From contig NZ_JAVDYB010000001.1 in NCBI RefSeq assembly GCF_031458235.1, positions 992,001-1,056,000 on the forward strand: DNA of 64,000 bases, in the 5' to 3' direction. A model generated the notes under the pieces. It did not search any database. It had not been told where the DNA came from and was given only the letters and a program-made list of their open reading frames with translations. The position numbers were made by a program, and so were the translations under genes. Positions 27,133 through 34,078 of the stretch are shown here, piece after piece (within the stretch, counting starts at the first letter, position 1; the number at the start of each line of letters is the position of its first letter). The stretch comes from Catenuloplanes atrovinosus (GTDB taxonomy: Bacteria > Actinomycetota > Actinomycetes > Mycobacteriales > Micromonosporaceae).

Positions 27133-27612
27133 GTGAGACCCGAGGCGTTGAACTGGTCCGTGGAGAACTGCCCGATCGACGGCACGATGGCCGTGCTCGG
27201 CGAGAAGTGGGCGGTCGCGGTGATGCGCGAGGTGTTCAGCGGCGTCCGCCGGTTCGAGGACATGCGCGAGCGCACCGGCGTGCCCCGGCAGGTCCTCACC
27301 AACCGGCTGGCCATGCTGGTCGAGCAGGGCCTGCTGCGCCGCGAGCCCTACCAGGAGCCGGGCAGCCGCCGCCGGTACGAGTACCGCCTCACCCCCAAGG
27401 GCTTCGACCTCTACCCGATCCTGATCGCGCTGCGCGCCTGGGGCGAGCGCTACCTCACCGGGCCCGAGGGACCGTCCGTGCGGGCGATCCACCGCGGCTG
27501 CGACGCCGACGTCCACCTCACCGTGCACTGCGCGGACGGCCACGAACTGACCGACCCGCGCGAGGTCGCGCTGACGCCCGGCCCGGGGGCGATTCGTCTC
27601 GATCCGGCATAG
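27133..27612 (+). CDS. HxlR-family winged-helix regulator
   Basis: The 159-residue protein has the HxlR signature: an early Cys (ENCPIDGTMAVLGEKWAVAVMREVFSGVRRFEDM) and the winged helix with VPRQVLTNRLAMLVEQGLLRREPYQ and RYEYRLTPKGFDLYPIL. The Cys near residue 12 is often redox-active in this family. GTG 27133 is taken as the start; a GTG/ATG further 5' would overlap the thioesterase promoter. It is divergent from the thioesterase and 8 bp before the MFS gene, and could control both. Confidence 0.88.
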   Translation: MRPEALNWSVENCPIDGTMAVLGEKWAVAVMREVFSGVRRFEDMRERTGVPRQVLTNRLAMLVEQGLLRREPYQEPGSRRRYEYRLTPKGFDLYPILIALRAWGERYLTGPEGPSVRAIHRGCDADVHLTVHCADGHELTDPREVALTPGPGAIRLDPA

Positions 27613-27620
27613 ACTGCGGC

Positions 27621-29198
27621 GTGTCGATCACCGGTCCGCTGCGCATCGCCGTCTACCGCAACCTCTGGCTCGCGGTCCTGGTCAGCAACGTCGGACTCTG
27701 GATGCAGACGGTCGGCGCCCAGTGGCTGCTGGTCGCCGAGCCGAACGCGTCGACGCTCGTCTCGCTCGTCCAGACCGCCAGCCTGGCACCGGTGTTCCTG
27801 CTCGCGCTGCCGGCCGGCGCGCTCGCCGACAGCCTCGGCCGGCGCCGCCTGCTGCTGGCCGTGCAGGCCGGGCTCGCGCTGGTCGCCGGCCTGCTCACGC
27901 TGCTGACCGCGCTCGGCGACGTACACCCGGCGCTGCTGCTCACGTTCACGTTCGCGCTCGGCGCCGGCCAGGCGCTCACGCTTCCCGCGTGGCAGGCCAC
28001 CATCCCCGACCTGGTGCCGCGCGACCAACTCGTCTCCGCGTCCGCACTCGGCTCGATCAGCATCAACGCGGCGCGCGCGGTCGGGCCCGCGGTGGCCGGC
28101 CTGCTCATCGCGCAGGCCGGCGCCGCCGTCGTGTTCGGCATCAACGCGCTCACGTTCGTGCTGTTCGCCGCCGTGCTCGCGGCCTGGCGCCCGGACCGTA
28201 CCAGCGCGCCGCGCACGCCGGAGCCGTTCACGTCCGCGGTCCGCGCCGGCACCCGGTACGTACGGCACTCGCCGGTGGTCCGCCGCATCCTGCTCCGCGC
28301 CGTGCTGTTCATCGCGCCCGGCAACGCGCTCTGGGCGCTGCTCCCGCTGGTCGCCAGCCAGCGCCTCGGCTTCGGCTCCGGCGGATACGGCCTGATGCTC
28401 ACCGTGCTCGGCGCCGGCGCGGTCGCCGGCGCGTTCCTGCTCGCGCCGATCCGCGACCGGATCTCCAACAACCAGATGCTGCTCGCCGCCGGCATCGGAT
28501 ACGCCGCCGTGCTCGCCGTGCTCGGCCTGGTCCGGGTGCCCGCGCTCGTCATGATCGCGCTGCTGCCCGCCGGCATCGCCTGGGTCGCGGTGCTGTCCAC
28601 CATCAACGCGTCCATGCAGCTGTTCCTGCCCGGCTGGGTGCGCGCCCGCGGCCTCGCGATCTACCAGATCGTCATCTCCGCCGCCCAGGCGCTGCCCGCG
28701 CTCGCCTGGGGCCTGCTCGCGGACGCCACCGGCCTCCCGGTCGCGCTCACCGCCGCCGCCGCGCTGATGCTGGCCGGCGCGCTCACGCTGCGCTTCTGGG
28801 CGCTGATCGACACCCGCACCATGGACCGCGCCCCCGCCGTCTTCTGGCCCGAACCCCACCTCACGCTCGAACCCGACCCGCGCACCGGCCCCATCCTGGT
28901 CACGGTCCGCTACAAGGTCAGCGCCGCCAACGCCCCCGCGTTCGTGACGGCCATGGACGCGGTCCGCCGCGCGGTCCAGCGCACCGGCGCGTACCGCTGG
29001 GGTCTCTTCCGCGACGGCGCCGGCTCCGGCACCTTCGTCGAGGTCTACCTCGTCTCCTCCTGGGAGGAACACCTCCGCCAGCACACCGGCCGCCTCACCG
29101 GCGCCGACCGGGCCGCCGAGGAACACGCCCGCTCCCTCGCGGACGGCCCACCCGAGGTCAGCCACCTCTTCCCCGCCACCGCCGCACCAACCGCTTGA
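27621..29198 (+). CDS. MFS transporter, MFS_3 (enterobactin exporter-like) family, with a C-terminal soluble domain
   Basis: The 525-residue protein has 12 predicted helices in about residues 10-400 (FRNLWLAVLVSNVGLWMQ-type start, QWLLVAEP, PAWQATIPDLVPRDQLVSASALGSI), typical of MFS_3 transporters. Residues about 410-525 form a soluble C-terminal domain with ILVTVRYKVSAANAPAFVTAM and VEVYLVSSWEEHLRQH, resembling an antibiotic-biosynthesis-monooxygenase-like ferredoxin fold. MFS_3 proteins often carry this. The GTG at 27621 is 8 bp after the HxlR stop. The substrate is unknown. Confidence 0.87.
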   Translation: MSITGPLRIAVYRNLWLAVLVSNVGLWMQTVGAQWLLVAEPNASTLVSLVQTASLAPVFLLALPAGALADSLGRRRLLLAVQAGLALVAGLLTLLTALGDVHPALLLTFTFALGAGQALTLPAWQATIPDLVPRDQLVSASALGSISINAARAVGPAVAGLLIAQAGAAVVFGINALTFVLFAAVLAAWRPDRTSAPRTPEPFTSAVRAGTRYVRHSPVVRRILLRAVLFIAPGNALWALLPLVASQRLGFGSGGYGLMLTVLGAGAVAGAFLLAPIRDRISNNQMLLAAGIGYAAVLAVLGLVRVPALVMIALLPAGIAWVAVLSTINASMQLFLPGWVRARGLAIYQIVISAAQALPALAWGLLADATGLPVALTAAAALMLAGALTLRFWALIDTRTMDRAPAVFWPEPHLTLEPDPRTGPILVTVRYKVSAANAPAFVTAMDAVRRAVQRTGAYRWGLFRDGAGSGTFVEVYLVSSWEEHLRQHTGRLTGADRAAEEHARSLADGPPEVSHLFPATAAPTA

Positions 29199-29674
29199 TC
29201 TATCTCCCGCTTCCGGCGTGGTGCGGCCCGCTTGCTCCCGCGGGCGCTGTGCCGGCTCCGGGGGCGACCCCGGACCCCGATCTTCCCGCTTCCGGCGTGG
29301 TGCCGCCCGCATGCTCCCGCGGGCGCTGTGCCGGCTCCGGGGACGACCCCGGACCCCGATCTTCCCGCTTCCGGCGTGGTGCCGCCCGCATGCTCCCGCG
29401 GGCAAACCCGCGGCGGGCTCCGGCTCCGCTGGCGCTCCGCTCCACCCGCCGCGTCGGAGCCGGTTCTCGGCGAGGTCACCACGAGCCGCGGGTGGACCGG
29501 CCACCTGATCCGGCCGCGCCCGCGTCACGTCCGCCTGCCGGAGATCGCCGCCGCACGATCTGTCCGTGGCGGCGTGCGGCCTGGTGCGCGGATTCGGGAT
29601 GGGGGCCGCCGTCATGCCGTGGCGCTGATCGGACGCGGCCCGGGGGCTGAGTCGGCACGCTCGCGCGCCGCGGG
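29199..29674. other. Non-coding region holding the tandem 79-bp repeat
   Basis: About 475 bp lie between the MFS stop and the convergent SDR gene. The left half is the tandem repeat (29205-29412). It continues into a tail containing CGTCGGAGCCGGT (around 29450) that is shared with the loci at 45.5 and 63.1 kb. The rest (29500-29674) shows no gene or signal that I can name. Short frames through the repeats give repetitive translations and are not taken as genes. Confidence 0.6.
29205..29412 (+). repeat. Dispersed GC-rich repeat, locus 2: tandem 79-bp units
   Basis: Units start at 29205, 29284 and 29363 (period exactly 79). Each has TCCCGCTTCCGGCGTGGTG, an 18-bp core (29227, 29306, 29385; the first with TTGCT instead of ATGCT) and CCGGCTCCGGGG. 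The third unit is incomplete. The array begins 7 bp after the MFS stop. Confidence 0.88.
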
Positions 29675-30508
29675 TCAGGTGGGGAGGAGGGCGGTGATGG
29701 GCGTGGCGGGGTGGCCGGAGAGGAGGGCGACGTGGTCGGTGACGGGGGAGAGGGAGCCGGAGGCGATGGCGGTGTAGGTGGAGATCCAGGCGTCGAGCTG
29801 CCAGGTGGGGGCGGCGTAGTGGGCGCGGGAGGCGTAGGCCTCCGGGAGCGTCTCGGGGTGGTAGGTGATCGGGCGGCCGGTGTGCCTGGTCAGCAGCGCG
29901 GCGACGTCGGCGAGGGAGACGGCCTCGGGGCCGGTGAGGTGGTAGACGCGGTTCGCGTGCGGGGCGGGGGTGCGGAGCACGGCGGCGGCGCAGTCGGCGA
30001 CGTCGGAGCGGGACACGGCGGAGACGCGGCCGTCGGCGGCGGGGCCGCGGATGACGCCGTCGGGGCCGGGCAGCGTGAGCAGGAAGTCGGCGTAGAGGTT
30101 GTCGCGCAGCGCGGTCCAGGTGAGGCCGGAGGCGCGCAGGTGCTCCTCGGTCGCGTGGTGATCGCGGGCCAGCGTGAACGTGGCGTCCGGCGCGGCGCCG
30201 AGGAACGAGATGTAGACCAGGTGGCGTACGCCCGCGGCGGCGGCCGCGTCGATGAACGCGCGGTGCTGGTCGACGCGGTCGGCGGACTCCGCCGCCGAGA
30301 CCATCAGCGCGACCTCGACGCCGTGCAGTGCGCGTTCGGCGGCGGGGCGGTCGCCGTACGAGGCGGGTACCACCGTGGCGTGCGGCAGCGCGGGGGCGCG
30401 CTCGGGCGAGCGGGCGAGGAGGCGCAGCGGGAGGCCGGCGGCGGAGAGGCGGCGGGCGACGGCGCCGCCGAGGTGGCCGGTCACGCCGGTCACCGCGATC
30501 TCGATCAT
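29675..30508 (-). CDS. NmrA-like atypical SDR, NAD(P)-binding protein
   Basis: The 277-residue protein begins MIEIAVTGVTGHLGGAVARRL, with a GxTGxxG dinucleotide motif of atypical SDR/NmrA proteins. HLVYISFLGAAP and LRDNLYADFLLTLPGPDG are typical of the quinone-oxidoreductase-2/NmrA group. These bind NAD(P) as sensors or reduce quinones. The ATG at 30508 is preferred over an upstream in-frame start (30547), which would lie inside the next gene. No close partner gene identifies its role. Confidence 0.82.
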   Translation of the reverse strand: MIEIAVTGVTGHLGGAVARRLSAAGLPLRLLARSPERAPALPHATVVPASYGDRPAAERALHGVEVALMVSAAESADRVDQHRAFIDAAAAAGVRHLVYISFLGAAPDATFTLARDHHATEEHLRASGLTWTALRDNLYADFLLTLPGPDGVIRGPAADGRVSAVSRSDVADCAAAVLRTPAPHANRVYHLTGPEAVSLADVAALLTRHTGRPITYHPETLPEAYASRAHYAAPTWQLDAWISTYTAIASGSLSPVTDHVALLSGHPATPITALLPT

Positions 30509-30521
30509 GACCGCGATTCTG

Positions 30522-30998
30522 TCACTCTTCGTCGTCGGTGGGCTCACGGCGTACCCGTGGCGGGGTCTTGTTCGTGGGGGTTGGGGATTGTTCGCGCGGG
30601 CCGCGCATCGGGTCGAAGAAGGCGTCCTCGGCCGACTCCGGAGCCCGGCGGAACCAGGCGCGCGCGCTCGGCGTGCTGACCAGCGCGGCGTAGATGATCG
30701 GCCAGCCCAGGCCGGGCATGCCGGCCAGCACGGTCTCGTAGACCATCCGGGCCACGGCCAGGGCGGCGCCGATGCCGCAGAGGACCAGCAGCAGGACGCG
30801 TCCCCAGCCGTGGCCGCGGAGGACGGCCCAGGCCAGGAGCAGGTAGAGCGCGCCGTACGGCACGAGCAGCCACGGCGGGAGCAGGCTGCCCATGGTGTCG
30901 CCGGAGAGTCCGAACGCGAGCGTCAGGCCGCCACCGGCGCAGAGCAGCACCGAGGTGGCCAGCACGGCGGCCGGAGGGAGCCCGCGACGCATGACCAT
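30522..30998 (-). CDS. Hypothetical four-helix membrane protein
   Basis: The 158-residue protein has four hydrophobic segments (about 8-30, 38-58, 64-84 and 92-112) and a charged, Pro/Thr-rich cytoplasmic tail ending RREPTDDEE. I do not recognise a family with certainty. It lies 13 bp upstream of the SDR gene in the same direction, so the two may be cotranscribed. Confidence 0.7.
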   Translation of the reverse strand: MVMRRGLPPAAVLATSVLLCAGGGLTLAFGLSGDTMGSLLPPWLLVPYGALYLLLAWAVLRGHGWGRVLLLVLCGIGAALAVARMVYETVLAGMPGLGWPIIYAALVSTPSARAWFRRAPESAEDAFFDPMRGPREQSPTPTNKTPPRVRREPTDDEE

Positions 30999-31115
30999 GG
31001 GCGGATCTAACCATGAGTATCGTTCGCGAATGAGTCACCGGCCGGTCCGCCTGCCGTCGTTCATCCGAACGAGGAGTCGATCATCGCGCTCCGCGTAACG
31101 GCCGGTGACGGAGGA

Positions 31116-31493
31116 TCATGAAGCGCGGCGGCGGAGGAATCCGGCGAAGAGCGCGGCGGCCACCAGCACGTGCATGACGCCGAGCGTGACGCGGGTGCCG
31201 GTGTCCATCTCGCCGGCGAGCGGGGCGAACGAGACCAGCAGCACCAGCGTCGCGACGATCGCCCAGATCACCGCGGCCCGGCGCGGGAGCAGGCGCTCCA
31301 GCAGAGCCAGGAAACCCCAGCCGAGCAGCGAGAAGACCAGGGCGAAGAGCATCACGGTGGGCAGGGGTACGTCGATGGTGCGCCCGTCCGGGGAGCTGAC
31401 GGTGAGCGGGTGACCGCCGATGCCGGCCACGGCCAGCCAGAGCAGCGCGGGTCCGAGCACCGCGGCCGCTACCGCTATGAGCCTGGTTCTCAT
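31116..31493 (-). CDS. Small four-helix membrane protein, DUF6069-like
   Basis: The 125-residue protein has four hydrophobic helices with a short extracytoplasmic loop after the first (GHPLTVSSPDGRTIDVPLPT) and a basic C-terminus (FLRRRAS). Size and layout match DUF6069 membrane proteins of actinobacteria, whose function is unknown and which often sit beside TetR genes. Its start overlaps the tetR stop by four bases, so it is probably the regulator's target. Confidence 0.75.
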   Translation of the reverse strand: MRTRLIAVAAAVLGPALLWLAVAGIGGHPLTVSSPDGRTIDVPLPTVMLFALVFSLLGWGFLALLERLLPRRAAVIWAIVATLVLLVSFAPLAGEMDTGTRVTLGVMHVLVAAALFAGFLRRRAS

Positions 31494-32206
31494 GATTTTT
31501 CCTCTCGGGTCACGGCGCCGTACAGGAAGAGGTCGACGAGGTCGGTGGCGGAGGGCGGGCCGGGCAGGCCCGGCCGGTGGAGCACGGTGAGCATGCCGAA
31601 GAGCGCGGTGGCCAGCTCGGTCGGCGAACGCCGCAGCGTCCCGGCCGCCACCTCGGGCTCGAACAGCTCGGCCAGCGCGGCGATGGTGCCCATCATGGCC
31701 CGCTCCCGGCCACCGGGCGGCGGCGCGGGGCGCGCCGTGGGCGCATCCGACGTGGGCTCATCCGATGTGGACTGGCCCGGTGTGGGCGTATCCGATGTGG
31801 ACTCGTCCGGTGCGGGTGCTTCCGAGGTGGAGGGATCGCCGGGGCGGAAGCCGGTGGCGTGCAGGGCGCCGGTGATGGTGCCGATGCGGGTCACGTAGGC
31901 GCTGAGCGTCTCGGTCGCCTCCACGAGCCGGTCCGCGAGGGGTGCGTCGAGGCTGATCGCCGCGATGTCCGCGTGCACCGCGTCCGGCTGCAGCGCCTCG
32001 GACATGCAGGCGGTGAGCAGCTCGTCCTTGTCCGCGAAGACGCGGAAGATGGTGCCCTCCGCGATGCCGGCCGCGCGTGCCACCTGCGCGGTCGTCACCT
32101 TCGCGCCGAACTCGGCGACCAGTGGCAGGGTCGTTCTGATGATCATTTCGCGGCGTTCCTCCGGGCTCATGGCCGGAGCGCGCCGCCGCGTGCCGGGTGG
32201 CGTCAT
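31490..32206 (-). CDS. TetR-family regulator with a Ser/Thr/Pro-rich internal linker
   Basis: The 238-residue protein has a TetR helix-turn-helix at about 15-65 (VTTAQVARAAGIAEGTIFRVFADKDELL). Helices up to about 125 are followed by an inserted low-complexity stretch (about 130-165) made of near-repeats of (D/E)xSTS(D/E)xPTPG. The final helices include LATALFGMLTVLHRPG. The ATG at 32206 is chosen; an upstream start (32233) would run through the operator. It is cotranscribed with the DUF6069-like gene and has a palindrome directly upstream, so autoregulation is likely. Confidence 0.87.
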   Translation of the reverse strand: MTPPGTRRRAPAMSPEERREMIIRTTLPLVAEFGAKVTTAQVARAAGIAEGTIFRVFADKDELLTACMSEALQPDAVHADIAAISLDAPLADRLVEATETLSAYVTRIGTITGALHATGFRPGDPSTSEAPAPDESTSDTPTPGQSTSDEPTSDAPTARPAPPPGGRERAMMGTIAALAELFEPEVAAGTLRRSPTELATALFGMLTVLHRPGLPGPPSATDLVDLFLYGAVTREEKS

Positions 32207-32217
32207 GCCACCAGGAT

Positions 32218-32237
32218 ATGAGTGAGTCCTCACTCAT
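32218..32237. promoter_or_regulatory. TetR operator (20-bp palindrome) upstream of tetR
   Basis: ATGAGTGAGTCCTCACTCAT is a perfect inverted repeat (9-bp arms, 2-bp centre) 12 bp before the TetR start. TGAGTGA half-sites are typical of TetR/AcrR operators. Confidence 0.85.
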
Positions 32238-32245
32238 TCAAGGGC

Positions 32246-32272
32246 CTGCCGCGCCCGGACCGGGCGCGGCAG
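32246..32272 (-). terminator. Terminator of the PanE-like gene
   Basis: CTGCCGCGCCCGG and CCGGGCGCGGCAG form a 13-bp perfect inverted repeat around one base (a folded loop would open the inner pairs), 8 bp after the stop of the minus-strand reductase. Confidence 0.75.
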
Positions 32273-32279
32273 GTCGGGC

Positions 32280-33254
32280 TCACTTGTGGTTCAGGCCCCG
32301 CATCAGCGCCAGGATCGCCCGGTTCAGCGGCACGTCCACGCCGTGCCGGTCGCCGAGCCGCACTATCGAGCCGGTGATCAGTTCGTGCTCGGTGGCCCGC
32401 CCCCCGGCCCGGTCGTAGTACATCGACGTACCGTCGTCCGGTCCGAACTCGTCGTAGACCGCGATGGTGCGCGCCACGTCGTCCTCGGTCAGCGCCGCGC
32501 CGGCCGCCGCGCCGACCCGGACCGCCTCGTGCAGCAGCGCGCGGGTCAGCGCGCGCACCGAGTCGTTCTGCTGGATGACCACCATGCGCTGCATGGTGAG
32601 CGCGGTTATCGGGTTCGCCGCCGCGTTGGTGAGCAGCTTGCGCCACGCCGCGGTGCGGAAGTCCGCCACCCGCTCCACCGCGAGCCCGGACCCGGACAGC
32701 AGCGCGGCGAACCGGTCGCCCGGCAGCGTGCTGTCCGTGGCCGCCGTGGCGGCCGGCGCGGCCGTGGTGGTGAAGCCGGCCAGCGACTCCGGGCCGGCGG
32801 TGTCCGGGCAGCCCTGCACGGTGAGCCGCGCGCCCTTGCGGTGCAGCACGTGGCCGCGCTCCAGCAGTTCGGCGGCCACGTAGACCAGCGCGGGCAGCAC
32901 CGTGGTCCCGGGCGGCAGCAGCGGGCCGACGCGCTCGGCGTGGTCGACGCCGTTCTGCAGCACGACGACCGTGGTGTCCGGGCCGATCAGCCCGTCGAAC
33001 CAGGCGGCGGCCCCGGCCACGTCCTGCGCCTTGGTGGCGAGCAGTACCCAGTCGGCGTGCCGCGCCTCGCGCGGGTCCACCAGCACCGGTACGTCCAACT
33101 CGCGCACGCGGTCGGCGCGCTCGATGACCAGCCGCTCCGGCCGGGTGCGCGCGCACATCACGACGTCGTGGCCGGCGTCGTGCGCGGCCTCCGCGACCAC
33201 CAGGCCGACCGCGCCGGCACCGATCACCGCGACGCGGGTTTGTCTCGTGGACAT
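32280..33254 (-). CDS. Ketopantoate reductase (PanE/ApbA)-family oxidoreductase
   Basis: The 324-residue protein has an N-terminal Rossmann motif VAVIGAGAVGLVVAEAA, NADP-site loop residues (CARTRP), and the family segments LLATKAQD and VVLQNGVDH. The C-terminal helical domain has WRKLLTNAAANPITAL, which carries the Lys/Asn expected for ketopantoate binding. It may reduce 2-dehydropantoate to pantoate with NADPH, or act on a related 2-oxo acid; paralogues are common, so the substrate is uncertain. It is divergent from a TetR gene with a perfect palindrome between them. Confidence 0.85.
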   Translation of the reverse strand: MSTRQTRVAVIGAGAVGLVVAEAAHDAGHDVVMCARTRPERLVIERADRVRELDVPVLVDPREARHADWVLLATKAQDVAGAAAWFDGLIGPDTTVVVLQNGVDHAERVGPLLPPGTTVLPALVYVAAELLERGHVLHRKGARLTVQGCPDTAGPESLAGFTTTAAPAATAATDSTLPGDRFAALLSGSGLAVERVADFRTAAWRKLLTNAAANPITALTMQRMVVIQQNDSVRALTRALLHEAVRVGAAAGAALTEDDVARTIAVYDEFGPDDGTSMYYDRAGGRATEHELITGSIVRLGDRHGVDVPLNRAILALMRGLNHK

Positions 33255-33271
33255 GAACCAGCCTCCCGAAT

Positions 33272-33293
33272 AACTGAGAAGATCTTCTCAGTT
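33272..33293. promoter_or_regulatory. Perfect 22-bp palindrome between panE-like and tetR genes
   Basis: AACTGAGAAGA followed by its exact complement TCTTCTCAGTT lies 17 bp from the PanE-like start. It is AT-richer than its surroundings and is the probable operator of the divergent TetR protein. Confidence 0.87.
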
Positions 33294-33364
33294 GCGAGTG
33301 TGGCCCAGCCAGTTTGCGATCTCATTACGGGGACGTGGCGAGGCCGGGCGATACAATCCCGGAC

Positions 33365-34033
33365 ATGTCGCTGCCAACGGGACGGGTCCGGTCCACGCAG
33401 GCCCCAGCAGCGGAGGAGGACGAGCGCCCCCGGCGCAGCGACGCACGGCAGCGCCGCTCCGCGCTGCTCGCCGCCGTTGGGACGCTGATCGCCGAGCGCG
33501 GGACGGAGTTTCCGCTGGCCGAGGCCGCGGAGCGGGCCGGAATCTCGACCGCCACGGCGTACCGGAACTTCTCCGACACCGGCAGCGCGGTCGATGCGTA
33601 CTTCGCCGATCTGATGGGTGATCTGCTGGAGGCGTTCGACGGGCTGCCGGTCGGCGACGACCCCCTCGCGGACATCCGTGTTCTATGTCACGAGTGGGTG
33701 GCGCAGGCCACCCGGTGGGGCGCCGCCGCCGTGCACATGCGGTCCCCGCGCGGCCTGCTGGCCCGGCGCAACATGGAGGACCCGTTCATCGGCGCGCTCT
33801 ACGACCGGCTCGCCCGGCTGGTGGAGACCGCGATGACGCGCGGCCGCATCCCGCAGCAGGACGTGCGGTTCGCGGTGCTGATGTGGGTGACGATCTTCGA
33901 CGAGCGCGTGGTCGTCGACCTCACCGGCACGCTCGGCTGGAGCGAGAAGACCGCGGCCGACCACCTCACCGAGGCGCTGCTGCGCACGTTCGGCGTACCG
34001 CCGGCGGTCCTGCCCCGGGCCATCTACGGCTGA
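33365..34033 (+). CDS. TetR-family regulator divergent from the PanE-like reductase
   Basis: The 222-residue protein has an N-terminal Arg/Glu-rich lead and a TetR helix-turn-helix at about 30-78 (FPLAEAAERAGISTATAYRNFSDTGSAV). The C-terminal ligand domain has LCHEWVAQATRWGAAAVHMRSPRGLLARRNM. The ATG at 33365 follows CCCGGAC; an upstream in-frame start (33314) is less likely because it would lie just beyond the operator. It should repress the divergent reductase and itself. Confidence 0.88.
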   Translation: MSLPTGRVRSTQAPAAEEDERPRRSDARQRRSALLAAVGTLIAERGTEFPLAEAAERAGISTATAYRNFSDTGSAVDAYFADLMGDLLEAFDGLPVGDDPLADIRVLCHEWVAQATRWGAAAVHMRSPRGLLARRNMEDPFIGALYDRLARLVETAMTRGRIPQQDVRFAVLMWVTIFDERVVVDLTGTLGWSEKTAADHLTEALLRTFGVPPAVLPRAIYG

Positions 34034-34034
34034 T

Positions 34035-34072
34035 CCGCCGGCGCGAGGAGCCCGTGCCCCCCGCGCCGGCGG
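34035..34072. terminator. Bidirectional terminator between convergent genes
   Basis: CCGCCGGCGCG and CGCGCCGGCGG form a perfect 11-bp stem with a 16-nt loop. It lies 1 bp after the tetR stop and 6 bp before the end of the minus-strand membrane protein gene. Confidence 0.8.
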
Positions 34073-34078
34073 GCGCAC

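Noticed and set aside
29205-29412. Possible CRISPR array
   Set aside because: The 79-bp units are directly adjacent with no unique spacers, and no cas genes are present. The same holds for the 57-bp and 33-bp coding repeats.
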